A stretch of 64,000 nucleotides of DNA from Paenibacillus sp. 481 (GCF_021223605.1 NZ_CP075175.1:2290001-2354000); one strand, 5' to 3'; counted from the stretch's first letter, positions 52,633 to 61,825 are shown. Made by a program: numbers and translations. Notes: generated by a model from the letters alone, not told the origin.

Positions 52633-53529
52633 TCAAATAACGGACGGCGTAACGTGAATTTTAGATAAGTCCTTCCAATTAGGCATACCTATACGGTAAC
52701 TGCCTCGTGTTTCAATGCCGCCGATCCCATCAATCCCCGTTACCGTATGCGGTGAAATATCACCAATTTTCACCGTGTCACGAATAGATGTATATGCCGA
52801 TTTGGCAGCCACATTAACGGGATCGAGAGCATGGATCATGACGCGCCCTGGCGAACTAGCGAAGTTCGCACCCGCTTGAAGCAACGCCTCGAAGTGAGAC
52901 TGACACGCTCCTGCCACAATAGTGAGCAGATCGCGGTTTCTTTCGTACTGACGAGCGACAAGAATCGCGTTCACAAAGTTCTGCGAGTTCTTATACGTTT
53001 GCAAATTGTATAGATCCCGACGTCTCAGGCCCTTTAATACGCCATCATGCCCTGTAATAACCACAACATCAGGACGGGATACCGGAAGCACCCGATGCAG
53101 GAAATCAGCCATATTGCCTTCTAGTACAAAATGACCTTCCGCTGGCACTCGAAGCTGCTGGTACAATGCCATACTTTTTTGCAAATAGTTAGGATCACCG
53201 TCTAAATGAAGTACTTTACCGGGAACTTCAAAATACGAAGTTTGGTGTGATGAAATGGTTGCATGTTCAAATTCCGACCAATGACGCTCTTTTTGTCGAC
53301 GTCGAAGCTCTTCAACTGCTTCTACCGATTTGAGCATCTTTATTTGCGCTTGCTGGGAGCGACGCTTTAATGTCGTCTCTGTTACATTCGTTAAGTCCTC
53401 AATAGGGGAATCAGCGACCAGCCGAAAATCCGTTCCCTTGATGACCGCGAAATCCTTATGCACTTGCTCGACGCGAAATGTAATATCGCCGCCATAGGAC
53501 TTTCGAACGACCAATTCTCCTTGCTCCAT
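52633..53529 (-). CDS. yabG: Sporulation-specific protease YabG
   Basis: Cysteine-type protease that processes spore coat proteins such as SafA and SpoIVA in Bacillus. In 298 residues it has GELVVRKSYGGDITFRVEQV near the start, VPGKVLHLDGDPNYLQKSM, VVITGHDGVLKG (a conserved GHDG block), VAGACQSHFEALLQAGANFASSPGRVMIHALDPV and a C-terminal GMPN. ATG 53529 with GAGGTG 9 bases upstream is preferred to GTG 53541. Lies between rsmA and veg. Confidence 0.94.
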   Translation of the reverse strand: MEQGELVVRKSYGGDITFRVEQVHKDFAVIKGTDFRLVADSPIEDLTNVTETTLKRRSQQAQIKMLKSVEAVEELRRRQKERHWSEFEHATISSHQTSYFEVPGKVLHLDGDPNYLQKSMALYQQLRVPAEGHFVLEGNMADFLHRVLPVSRPDVVVITGHDGVLKGLRRRDLYNLQTYKNSQNFVNAILVARQYERNRDLLTIVAGACQSHFEALLQAGANFASSPGRVMIHALDPVNVAAKSAYTSIRDTVKIGDISPHTVTGIDGIGGIETRGSYRIGMPNWKDLSKIHVTPSVI

Positions 53530-53588
53530 AGGATCAATCACCTCTTTGACTATCCTATGGGCAAATGCATGGATTGGTGCCGTTCCAA

Positions 53589-54512
<924 letters not shown>

Positions 54513-54602
54513 TTAGTTAGTTATAAATTAGTTGCCGTTAAACTCATCTATTTGTAGTGTATCCTGCAAAGGCATTGCTAATATCCCATTACTAGTGGTT
54601 TA

Positions 54603-55142
54603 TTATTGTTCATCCAACTGCTTTAGCGCAGCGGAAAATTCCTCGTACCCAATTTGAAACGCCATGCAGCGCTTTAAAAATTGCTTTCCGTTGCAATATC
54701 CGATGCCTAATATTTCACCAAGCTTCATCCGGCGCTCCGCAGATCCTGCGTGCGTCGTCAATCCCGCTTCCACCAAATGCGTCCACGTGAGTTCCCCCTC
54801 TGTAGAAGGCATCTCTGTACGCACTTGCTGAAGCGCTTTGCGAATCGCTTCGGGCGATGCATTTTCTACGCCTAAGTCACCTTTTTTGATGGCCTCATGA
54901 CGTGGCAAAAAAGCATGCTTGCAGCCAGGTACATGCTGCGCAATAATTTTACGAATACGTTCCCCCGCATGATCGGGATCAGTAAAAATAATGACCCCCC
55001 GCCGCTCTTGAGCGAGCGCAATTCGGCGGATGGTCATATCATTAATGGCGGAGCCGCCAGTTTCTATTGTATCGGCCTCTACAGCCCGTTGAATGGCTAC
55101 CGTGTCGTCTCGACCTTCGACGACAATAATTTCTCGTATCAA
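54603..55142 (-). CDS. rnmV: Ribonuclease M5
   Basis: Toprim nuclease that matures 5S rRNA. In 179 residues: the Toprim Glu in EIIVVEGRDDTVAI, the DxD in IIFTDPDHAGERIRK, KHAFLPRHEAIKKGDLGVENA, and the C-terminal RRMKLGEILGIGYCNGKQFLKR. It starts with TTG at 55142, AAGGAG 7 bases upstream. Precedes rsmA. Confidence 0.96.
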   Translation of the reverse strand: MIREIIVVEGRDDTVAIQRAVEADTIETGGSAINDMTIRRIALAQERRGVIIFTDPDHAGERIRKIIAQHVPGCKHAFLPRHEAIKKGDLGVENASPEAIRKALQQVRTEMPSTEGELTWTHLVEAGLTTHAGSAERRMKLGEILGIGYCNGKQFLKRCMAFQIGYEEFSAALKQLDEQ

Positions 55143-55159
55143 CGCCCTGCTCCTTTCCT

Positions 55160-55193
55160 AAAAACACAAAAGAAGAGGGGTTTCCCTCTTCTT
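55160..55193 (-). terminator. Terminator after yabE
   Basis: AAGAAGAGGG / CCCTCTTCTT, a perfect 10-bp stem with a 4-base loop, then TTGTGTTTTT on the minus strand. Confidence 0.9.
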
Positions 55194-55284
55194 AGCGTGA
55201 CATAAATAGTTACCAATTACTATATCATAAATACACGGTGGTGCTCAACAAAGCATGCCTGCCGCATTAACGGTATTGTCTATC

Positions 55285-56406
55285 CTAGTTTGCCTCTGGC
55301 TTCACAGGTCCAATCACGTAAATCGTGAACCCTCTCTTACGGCCGAAGCGTTTAACTGTCTTAGAGCTGTCAAAGTATACATCGACGATCTTCCCTTTTA
55401 CTGCGCCACCTGTATCTTCTGCGCGACGGAAGCCGATACCTTCAATATATACCCACCAGCCGAGTGGAATAACTTTCGGGTCAACCGCAATTGTTCGCCC
55501 TTCAGTTACTTTTGTGCCGGAAGCTGTTTTCGCTCCTGGGGAGCCTTTTTTCTCCGTATAAGCCGTAAGCTGCACATTCGTAAGCATCTTCTTGTATTTG
55601 AAATCAATATCGCCTTTTTCGGCGTTTGAAATGTCCGGCGAACTCGCCGACAACGTCATTACTTCCGGTTCCTTTTTCGTACCATACGCTACAACCTGAT
55701 TGACTTGCTTCGCTTTAACTTCCTTGTTCACGAGTTGGGCATATACAAGTTTGCCATCTTCAAACGTTCTCTCAACTTTGTGAACAACTTCGCCCGCTTT
55801 TCCTTGTTGAACCGTTTTCGTCTTCCCTTTAAGCAATGTAGGGTCTTCTTTCTTTACCGTCTGGTACGGAACTTTCACTTTCCGCTCAACCACATCTTTC
55901 TTAACCCTAACAATTCGAATATTCATATCGCTCGAAACTTTAGTGTTTTTCCCCGGGAATACTTTGTCGCTCTTACTCAAAGGGATATTAAAGGAGCTTA
56001 ATGCTTCCGCCACATTCTTTTTCGTTGTATATTGTGTCCTCGTCTGACCTTCGAATGTAACTTTTACAGGAACTGCACGTTGAATGTGTACTTGCTGACC
56101 GTCTTTAATCTCGGCATTTACGGGTATCGACACGTCGTCGTGTTTACTTACCGCTATCGCGTGCTCATCCAAAACAGCGCGAAGCGTTTCTTGGCGAGTC
56201 TCGATTAAACGCTCTCGTCCATCAACGTAGACAGATAGCTCTTTTTTCGAGAGGCCAAACATAATTAACACACTAACTAACGTAACCGCTACCGCAACAA
56301 CAGCAATGACAGAAACAACACGTACATTTTCATGCTTCCAACGCAATGCGAGCGACATGCTGGATGATCGGGGATCATGGGAATCTCGTTTAACGAACTG
56401 TCCCAT
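55285..56406 (-). CDS. yabE: YabE-like cell-wall protein with DUF348, G5 and 3D domains
   Basis: Resembles Bacillus YabE and RpfB-type proteins, thought to be peptidoglycan-lytic. A signal anchor (VISVIAVVAVAVTLVSVLIMF-like, about 28-50) precedes DUF348-like repeats (VDGRERLIETRQETLRAVLDE; VTFEGQTRTQYTTKKNVAEAL), a G5 domain (VPYQTVKKEDPTLLKGKTK), and a C-terminal 3D domain with TASGTKVTEGRTIAVDP and EDTGGAVKGKIVDVYFD. ATG 56406 has AAGGAGG 8 bases upstream; upstream ATGs lack one. A c-di-AMP riboswitch and terminator precede it. Confidence 0.93.
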   Translation of the reverse strand: MGQFVKRDSHDPRSSSMSLALRWKHENVRVVSVIAVVAVAVTLVSVLIMFGLSKKELSVYVDGRERLIETRQETLRAVLDEHAIAVSKHDDVSIPVNAEIKDGQQVHIQRAVPVKVTFEGQTRTQYTTKKNVAEALSSFNIPLSKSDKVFPGKNTKVSSDMNIRIVRVKKDVVERKVKVPYQTVKKEDPTLLKGKTKTVQQGKAGEVVHKVERTFEDGKLVYAQLVNKEVKAKQVNQVVAYGTKKEPEVMTLSASSPDISNAEKGDIDFKYKKMLTNVQLTAYTEKKGSPGAKTASGTKVTEGRTIAVDPKVIPLGWWVYIEGIGFRRAEDTGGAVKGKIVDVYFDSSKTVKRFGRKRGFTIYVIGPVKPEAN

Positions 56407-56622
56407 TTCTCGGTCCTCCTTCATAGTCCCGCCGTCGAGTGTAATGCATGATACATCTGACGTGACTATTTGCAAATTTTTTACGAAGAGATTGAATATC
56501 TCGCATGTATGAATAAACTAGCAATCATTCATACTCTTCGCACCAATTCCAGCAAAGGCCTTGTATTGCCTCCGTTTCTTACAACCTATGACGCTTTTTT
56601 CTTCTTTATTCTAAATTTTAAG

Positions 56623-56671
56623 AGAAAAAAGAAAAGAAGCCTGGCGTAAGAGGAGACTCTTTCGTGGCTTC
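56623..56671 (-). terminator. Expression-platform terminator of the c-di-AMP riboswitch
   Basis: GAAGCC...GGCTTC with inner AAGAG / CTCTT, followed by TTTTCTTTTTTC on the minus strand, between the aptamer and yabE. High c-di-AMP would be expected to favour it. Confidence 0.85.
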
Positions 56672-56706
56672 AGGTATGAATACCCAAACGTCAACAGCTT
56701 TAGGAC

Positions 56707-56932
56707 GCACGACGACCTCTCTCCGCACGCTTACGAGGTTAGCTGTCGGGTTCGGGTCTGAGAGTCACCCTATTTGCACACACCGGCTCATGGCTCGGCT
56801 GCCCAAAATTCACCCCAAGGATTAATAATCCGCATCGTAGGTTAATGAGAAAGTAATCGATCCTTTCGCCTACCGATGTCTTGGTTCCCCCGCCCTCCAA
56901 AATTGGAGATTCAGCGATACTGGTTAATTGGA
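56707..56932 (-). promoter_or_regulatory. Cyclic di-AMP riboswitch (ydaO-yuaA type)
   Basis: Conserved ydaO blocks in order on the minus strand: TCGCTGAATC, GGCGGGGGAACCAA, GGGGTGAATTT, AGGGTGACTCTC, CCCGAACCCGACAGCTAACC and TCGTAAGCGTG, closed by GGAGAGAGG. The order and sequence fit the ydaO-yuaA family, which senses c-di-AMP and turns off cell-wall and osmolyte genes. It controls yabE here. Confidence 0.93.
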
Positions 56933-56966
56933 ACAATATTCAAATGTTTTTGAACATCTGTGAGAA

Positions 56967-56996
56967 ATCATATCGTGTTTACAACATCATTGTAAA
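56967..56996 (-). promoter_or_regulatory. SigA promoter of the riboswitch-yabE transcript
   Basis: TTTACA, 18 bases, TATGAT on the minus strand, ending about 35 bases before the aptamer. The remainder up to the tatD stop (57000-57118) is AT-rich with no clear terminator. Confidence 0.6.
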
Positions 56997-57118
56997 GACG
57001 GTATCAATCACGTTTTTCGTTAAAAAGGGTTAAAATAATGTAATAAATCGCGGATTTCTTGATAAAATCCACTTATTTCGTGGTGTAGAACTTTTTTTCA
57101 TTGGTTTTTCATTCATTT

Positions 57119-57886
57119 TCAACGAATGTCAAAACATGTAAGAGCATTTGCGGTCGTCATTCTGCAAAATTCTTCAAAATCCATCCCTTTTAATTCCGCT
57201 GCTGTTTCTGCAACCAGACGTACATAAGCACTCTCATTTCGTTTACCTCGATATGGATGCGGCGTCAAATACGGAGCATCTGTCTCGATAAGTAACCGAT
57301 CATTCGGAATTTGAACGAGCACTTCTTTCGGTTGTTTTGCATTTTTAAAAGTAACAGGTCCGCCAAAAGAAATATAAAATCCCATATCAAGACACATTTT
57401 GGCGGTTTCCCAACTTCCAGAGAACGAATGCATAATGCCGCCCACTTCATTTGCCTTCTCTTCGCGTAAAATACGCACCACATCTTCATGTGCATCACGG
57501 TTATGAATGATGATCGGCATCCCTAATTCACGTGCCATCCCAATTTGCTGACGGAATACTTGCTGCTGTACATCTTTAGGCGACGTATCCCAGTAATAAT
57601 CAAGTCCAATCTCACCGATGGCAACGACTTTCTCATGCTTTGTTAAATCTGCAATCCAATCCAAATCGGCTTGCTCCATCGTAACAGCATCAGTCGGATG
57701 CCAACCAACTGCCGCGTAAATGAAGTCATACTTTTCGGCAAGCGCCATCGTTGTTGGGATCGTCTCCCGATTAAATCCTACATTAACCATACGTGTAACG
57801 CCTTGTTCTAACGCACGAGCAATAATGTCCTCACGATCTTCGTCGAATGCCTGATTATCTAGATGCGTATGTGTATCAAATAACAC
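57119..57886 (-). CDS. tatD: TatD family metal-dependent hydrolase
   Basis: TIM-barrel metallohydrolase (YabD of Bacillus); family members act as DNases and as D-aminoacyl-tRNA deacylases. In 255 residues metal ligands are visible: FDTHTHLD, AIGEIGLDYYWD, IIHNRDAHED, GIMHSFSG and LIETDAPYLTPHPYRG. It starts with GTG at 57886 (AAGGAG 8 bases upstream). It follows the HD-domain gene, rather than metG as in Bacillus. Confidence 0.94.
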   Translation of the reverse strand: MLFDTHTHLDNQAFDEDREDIIARALEQGVTRMVNVGFNRETIPTTMALAEKYDFIYAAVGWHPTDAVTMEQADLDWIADLTKHEKVVAIGEIGLDYYWDTSPKDVQQQVFRQQIGMARELGMPIIIHNRDAHEDVVRILREEKANEVGGIMHSFSGSWETAKMCLDMGFYISFGGPVTFKNAKQPKEVLVQIPNDRLLIETDAPYLTPHPYRGKRNESAYVRLVAETAAELKGMDFEEFCRMTTANALTCFDIR

Positions 57887-57939
57887 TGTTGTCTCTCCTT
57901 TAATTTTGATTTCTTCTATATAAAAGGTCGCCAGACGTT

Positions 57940-59223
57940 CTATTTAGAACGACGAAACAGCAATTGATGAACATCGGGCGATAGCAAATGCTCTCTTTCC
58001 CTTAGCTTGTCCATCGGGAAATAAATAGAATGCTTGCCACGCTTCAACCCACTAATCGTTCGCACAATATTGGATTGCTTGGATAATTCAATAATCTGAT
58101 CATCCCGATCAAGCAGCCAAATATGCTGCTGTGTAGATTCATCCCCTGATCGGTATACATCATAGGGATTGTCCGACGGTGAGTCTACATTTAACTCATA
58201 TTCAGGATCCAGACCAATCGCTTCCCATTCTTGGCGAAGACGATTCATCATCTTATCATCTAACGAATCAACTTCAACGTACTTGTACAGTTTACGTTCC
58301 ATAAAGCGCTGGCACAAGTCAGATAGCCGCTCATCTTCCTCATATATCCACTGAGAAAAAGCGGTCTGCACGAAAGCTTCATCTAGCCGCACATATTGTT
58401 CAGTCGTAAGGGTTCCTTCGAATAATGCATCCAGCGGTTTATAAAAGTAACTGAATGTATAGCCTGATTGATACAATTGTTTAGCCCGCTTGAAAATAAG
58501 TCGCAATATTAACTCTGAACTACGTGTTACAGGATGAAAATAAACTTGCCAGTACATTTCGTAACGAGACAGTAAATAGTGCTCGACAGCGTGCATACCA
58601 CTCGCCTTTACAACGATACGACCATTAAACGGGCGCATCAATCTTATGATCCGCTCAATATCGAACGTACCGTAGTTCACGCCAGTAAAATAAGCATCGC
58701 GCAGCAAGTAATCCATCCGATCAGCATCTAGTGACCCCGATACGAGATTAACGACAATTTGCTTCTCGTACGTTTTGGCAATGACAGCTGCTATTTTGTC
58801 CGGGAAATCAGGGCTAACTCTTTTTAAGACCTCATTAACTTCGGTATTTCCTAAAATAATTCGGCAAGTCCAATCCTCATGATTCATATCAAACGCTTCT
58901 TCAATGGAGTGAGAAAAAGGACCATGGCCAACATCATGCAGCAAAGCAGCACACAGTACGACTAGCTGCTCGTCTTGTGGCCAATCCTCGTATTGGTTTC
59001 GTTCAAATTGTGAAATAATGCGCCGTGTAATTTCATATACGCCAAGTGAATGTGAAAATCGGCTATGCTCTGCACCGTGAAATGTAAAGAATGACGTTCC
59101 AAGTTGCCGAATACGCCGCAAGCGTTGGAACTCCTTCGTATTAATAAGATCCCATATCGTGCGATCCTGAACATGAATGTAATGATGTACAGGATCTTTA
59201 AATACTTTTTCTTCCTGTAGCAT
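57940..59223 (-). CDS. HD-domain phosphohydrolase (YwfO-like)
   Basis: A 427-residue dGTPase-related protein resembling Bacillus YwfO. It opens with EEKVFKDPVHHYIHVQD and LINTKEFQRLRRIRQLG. The metal-binding HD set follows: AEHSRFSHSLGVYEI, LLHDVGHGPFSHSIE, and the distal Asp in SLDADRMDYLLRDAYFTGV. The C-terminal third is less conserved. Such proteins hydrolyse nucleoside triphosphates; the in vivo substrate is not clear. ATG 59223 has GGAG 9 bases upstream. Three Spo0A-box matches lie 100-170 bases upstream. Confidence 0.9.
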   Translation of the reverse strand: MLQEEKVFKDPVHHYIHVQDRTIWDLINTKEFQRLRRIRQLGTSFFTFHGAEHSRFSHSLGVYEITRRIISQFERNQYEDWPQDEQLVVLCAALLHDVGHGPFSHSIEEAFDMNHEDWTCRIILGNTEVNEVLKRVSPDFPDKIAAVIAKTYEKQIVVNLVSGSLDADRMDYLLRDAYFTGVNYGTFDIERIIRLMRPFNGRIVVKASGMHAVEHYLLSRYEMYWQVYFHPVTRSSELILRLIFKRAKQLYQSGYTFSYFYKPLDALFEGTLTTEQYVRLDEAFVQTAFSQWIYEEDERLSDLCQRFMERKLYKYVEVDSLDDKMMNRLRQEWEAIGLDPEYELNVDSPSDNPYDVYRSGDESTQQHIWLLDRDDQIIELSKQSNIVRTISGLKRGKHSIYFPMDKLREREHLLSPDVHQLLFRRSK

Positions 59224-59324
59224 GAACATCCACTCCTCTCAGAAAATATATATTCGATTTAAAAAAAGGAAAATAGGTTATTACATACTAACTATAAGTT
59301 TAATAAAAGCTCAAATGCAAACCA

Positions 59325-59390
59325 TTCGACACCGTTTTGGAACTTTATTTCAATTTGGTTCGATTTTGTCGAAATAAAACATATGTCGAG
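59325..59390. promoter_or_regulatory. Cluster of Spo0A boxes between ywfO-like gene and abrB
   Basis: TTCGACA (59325-59331, reverse orientation), TGTCGAA (59367-59373) and TGTCGAG (59384-59390). Two match the 0A-box heptamer exactly and one has a single mismatch. They lie upstream of the HD-protein gene and about 130-200 bases upstream of the abrB promoter. The rest of 59224-59523 is AT-rich with no gene. Confidence 0.55.
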
Positions 59391-59523
59391 AAAACGCTTT
59401 ATTTAGTGAAATAAAATTCCAGTCCAGTTGATAAATGATATTAATTTGCATATAAAGCGTTATAAAGAAGTTAAAAATATGCTAAAATCCATAAATTAAC
59501 ACCAAAACCACCGAATTTATAGG

Positions 59524-59552
59524 TTGACTAATTTGGGAATGGTTGGTACGAT
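59524..59552 (+). promoter_or_regulatory. SigA promoter of abrB
   Basis: TTGACT, 17 bases, TACGAT on the plus strand, about 70 bases before abrB. Confidence 0.65.
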
Positions 59553-59575
59553 AGAAGACAGCAAATATAGAAATT

Positions 59576-59582
59576 TGTCGAA
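59576..59582 (+). promoter_or_regulatory. Spo0A box in the abrB leader
   Basis: TGTCGAA within AAATTTGTCGAATC, exact 0A-box consensus, roughly 17-23 bases after the predicted abrB start. In Bacillus, Spo0A represses abrB from boxes in this position. Confidence 0.75.
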
Positions 59583-59623
59583 TCATGACACAATATGTAA
59601 TATAAAAGAGGAGAGCGTGAACT

Positions 59624-59878
59624 ATGATGAAATCCACTGGTATCGTTCGCAAAGTTGATGAGCTGGGTCGTGTCGTTATCCCGATCGAACTTCGCCGCAC
59701 GCTTGGTATTGGCGAGAAGGATGCGCTGGAGATTTATGTAGACGGCGAGCGCATTATGCTCAAAAAATACGAGCCTGCATGCATTTTCTGTGGCAATGCT
59801 GAAAACGTTACATACTTCAAAGGAAAAATTGTTTGTCACGAATGTATTGCTGAAATACCACAACCTGTGACAAAATAA
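59624..59878 (+). CDS. abrB: Transition-state regulator AbrB with C-terminal CxxC pairs
   Basis: Repressor of stationary-phase genes. The N-terminal 50 residues (KSTGIVRKVDELGRVVIPIE, RRTLGIGEKDALEIYVDGER) are nearly those of Bacillus AbrB. The C-terminus differs: CIFC and CHEC, separated by 15 residues, suggest a zinc site in place of the Bacillus multimerisation tail. At 84 residues it is about 10 shorter. It is the only plus-strand gene in the right half; its leader carries a Spo0A box. Confidence 0.95.
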   Translation: MMKSTGIVRKVDELGRVVIPIELRRTLGIGEKDALEIYVDGERIMLKKYEPACIFCGNAENVTYFKGKIVCHECIAEIPQPVTK

Positions 59879-59895
59879 AAAAAGTAGGTTATAAT
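59867..59895 (+). promoter_or_regulatory. Candidate promoter overlapping the abrB stop codon
   Basis: GTGACA, 17 bases, TATAAT on the plus strand. It would start a transcript near 59902 ending at the abrB terminator. The stretch is AT-rich, so chance occurrence is possible. Confidence 0.4.
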
Positions 59896-59901
59896 AGCAC
59901 T

Positions 59902-59985
59902 AATATTACTTTGTTAATTCTAACCTTTTCATATCTTCCTTGATGCCCTCATGGTTATTGAACCCAACCATGAGGGACTTTTTTG
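59902..59985 (+). ncRNA. Candidate small RNA between abrB and rsmI
   Basis: If the promoter at 59867-59895 is active, an RNA of about 80 bases would end with a strong intrinsic hairpin. No open frame with a ribosome site is inside. It may equally be just the 3' UTR of abrB. Inference from signals only. Confidence 0.3.
59946..59985 (+). terminator. Terminator after abrB
   Basis: CCCTCATGGTT / AACCATGAGGG, an 11-bp perfect stem, followed by ACTTTTTTG on the plus strand. rsmI converges from the other side. Confidence 0.9.
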
Positions 59986-60023
59986 TCTTTTAAAGGTGTT
60001 TCACCTTATATTTCCTATATATT

Positions 60024-60953
60024 TTAATCTTCATTTGCTTCTGCTTCAAATTGTAGCAGTGCTTGGTAAATGTCCCGCTTCGAAACTCCACGATCTTTCG
60101 CTGCCAGCTTCATCGCATCTTTTCGTGAAACATTTTGCTCCTGCTCATAATGATTAACATGCTCCTCTTCACTAAGCGAACTCCACCAAGCTTCACCTGC
60201 AAGTGAACCATCCGCCGTTGCGGATAAGCTTGAACGTGGCTCAACGACGATCACGTATTCGCCAAGCGGTGGATGAGCCGCCAAGAACTCTAGGCACTCA
60301 CTAATAGGACCACGTACAAAATGTTCAAATCGTTTCGTCAGCTCACGAGCGAGAGTCACAGAGCAGTCACCGAACGTTTCTTGTAGACGTTGTAGCGTCT
60401 TAATAACACGGTGCGGCGACTCATAGAACAGGAGCGTGCCTGCTGCGTTCGTAAGTGGTGCTAATACTTCCACAGCACGTTTACGATCACGCGGTAAAAA
60501 GCCTATGAACGTAAAGCGTTCGGTCGGCAAACCGGAGGCGATAAGTGCACTTAACGCTGCATTCGGACCTGGAATAGGAATGACAGGAAGATGCGCTTCA
60601 ATTGCCATTTGAACAAGATCCGCCCCCGGGTCGGAGATTGCCGGCAAGCCAGCGTCGCTCACTAAGGCGATACGCTTTCCTTCTGCCATAAGACGCACTA
60701 GTTCTGGCCCACTTGCCTGCTTATTGTGCTCGTGGTAACTGTACAGCGTCTTACCCAGAATTTCAAAGTGGCTTAGCAGTTTACGTGTCTCACGTGTATC
60801 TTCAGCCGCAATAATATCTGCTTCTTGAAGCGTACGCACAGCGCGAAACGTCATATCCTCTAAGTTACCGATTGGTGTACCTACTAAGTACAACGCTCCA
60901 CCCTGCATAGCCTTTTCTTTATAACTGAACTGTTCGTTGAACTGCATCCCCAT
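60024..60953 (-). CDS. rsmI: 16S rRNA (cytidine1402-2'-O)-methyltransferase
   Basis: SAM enzyme of the tetrapyrrole-methylase fold that methylates C1402 of 16S rRNA. It has LYLVGTPIGNLEDMTFRAVR, IIAAEDTRETRKLL, YHEHNKQ, LVSDAGLPAISDPGADLV, PGPNAALSALIASGLPTERF and FYESPHRV. The frame is open to 61013, but ATG 60953 has GAAGGA 9 bases upstream and starts after the trmN6 stop, giving 309 residues. This is YabC in Bacillus. Confidence 0.95.
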   Translation of the reverse strand: MGMQFNEQFSYKEKAMQGGALYLVGTPIGNLEDMTFRAVRTLQEADIIAAEDTRETRKLLSHFEILGKTLYSYHEHNKQASGPELVRLMAEGKRIALVSDAGLPAISDPGADLVQMAIEAHLPVIPIPGPNAALSALIASGLPTERFTFIGFLPRDRKRAVEVLAPLTNAAGTLLFYESPHRVIKTLQRLQETFGDCSVTLARELTKRFEHFVRGPISECLEFLAAHPPLGEYVIVVEPRSSLSATADGSLAGEAWWSSLSEEEHVNHYEQEQNVSRKDAMKLAAKDRGVSKRDIYQALLQFEAEANED

Positions 60954-60955
60954 CG

Positions 60956-61735
60956 TTAACCATCCTTCAACTGCGATGCTTCGCCATAATAAATATCCAT
61001 CAATTCTTTGCAATACGTGTTGTCATCATTATATACGATTAGCGGCGGTAACAATCTTAATTCGGGCTTGCCGTCACGAGCTGCTTCAATAAGGACCATA
61101 TTAGCTTCCCCATTTAAGCGTGGATGGATGAAACGGATCCGCTTAGGTTCAAGTCGATATGCTCTCATAAGCGTAATAATATCAATCAAGCGTGAAGGGC
61201 GATGTACCATTGCCACTTTGCCACCTGGTTGTACAAGCCGTGAACATGTACGGATTACATCCTCCAACGTGCAAGCCACCTCATGCCTTGCCATCGCGTA
61301 ATGCATATTTTCCTTTGGATCGCCTGTCGATAATGGCATATAAGGAGGGTTTACCGTTACGAGATCATAATATGGACGCTCTCCGGTAGGTTGAAATGTC
61401 TTTAAATCTCCCTCGATGATATGGATGCGATTATCCAGTTCGTTTATCTTTACACTTCGCTGCGCCATGTCCGCTAAGCGTGGTTGTATTTCTATGCCAT
61501 CGATATCGGCCTTCGTACGCGTTGACATGAGCAGTGGAATAACACCATTGCCCGTGCATAAATCCATAATCCGACCTTTGCTTGGTACAGAAGCAAATCG
61601 AGCAAGCAGAACCGCATCCATGGAAAAGCTGAATACTTCAGAGCTTTGAATAATACTTAGATCGTGTGTCAGTAAATAATCAAGTCGTTCAGAAGGCAGT
61701 AGCTGTGCTGCCGCTGTAAGTTCCTCATTGTTCAT
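60956..61735 (-). CDS. trmN6: tRNA1(Val) (adenine37-N6)-methyltransferase-like protein (YabB)
   Basis: SAM-dependent methyltransferase of 259 residues. Motifs: VFSFSMDAVLLARFA, the SAM loop IMDLCTGNGVIPLLM, DGIEIQPRLADMAQRS and the catalytic VTVNPPY of N6-adenine or amine methylases, plus KVAMVHRPSRLIDI. It resembles E. coli TrmN6 (YfiC) and Bacillus YabB. The exact substrate in this lineage is inferred. It precedes rsmI by 2 bases. Confidence 0.9.
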   Translation of the reverse strand: MNNEELTAAAQLLPSERLDYLLTHDLSIIQSSEVFSFSMDAVLLARFASVPSKGRIMDLCTGNGVIPLLMSTRTKADIDGIEIQPRLADMAQRSVKINELDNRIHIIEGDLKTFQPTGERPYYDLVTVNPPYMPLSTGDPKENMHYAMARHEVACTLEDVIRTCSRLVQPGGKVAMVHRPSRLIDIITLMRAYRLEPKRIRFIHPRLNGEANMVLIEAARDGKPELRLLPPLIVYNDDNTYCKELMDIYYGEASQLKDG

Positions 61736-61786
61736 CGCATTTCTACCTCTTTTTAACTATGGTTAATGGTTAATAAATATGAAGAA

Positions 61787-61825
61787 GCCGTAGGCGGGGA
61801 AACGTTCATCCCTCAAGCCTACGGC
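61787..61825 (-). terminator. Hairpin between yabA and trmN6
   Basis: GCCGTAGGC / GCCTACGGC, a perfect 9-bp stem with inner GGGG/CCCT-type pairing, 4 bases after the yabA stop. Only TTCTTC follows, so it is probably an attenuating rather than complete terminator. Confidence 0.55.

Noticed and set aside
57040-57075. GGATTT/AAATCC hairpin after tatD as a terminator
   Set aside because: Six-base AT-rich stem and a poor T run; not distinguishable from background AT-rich sequence.
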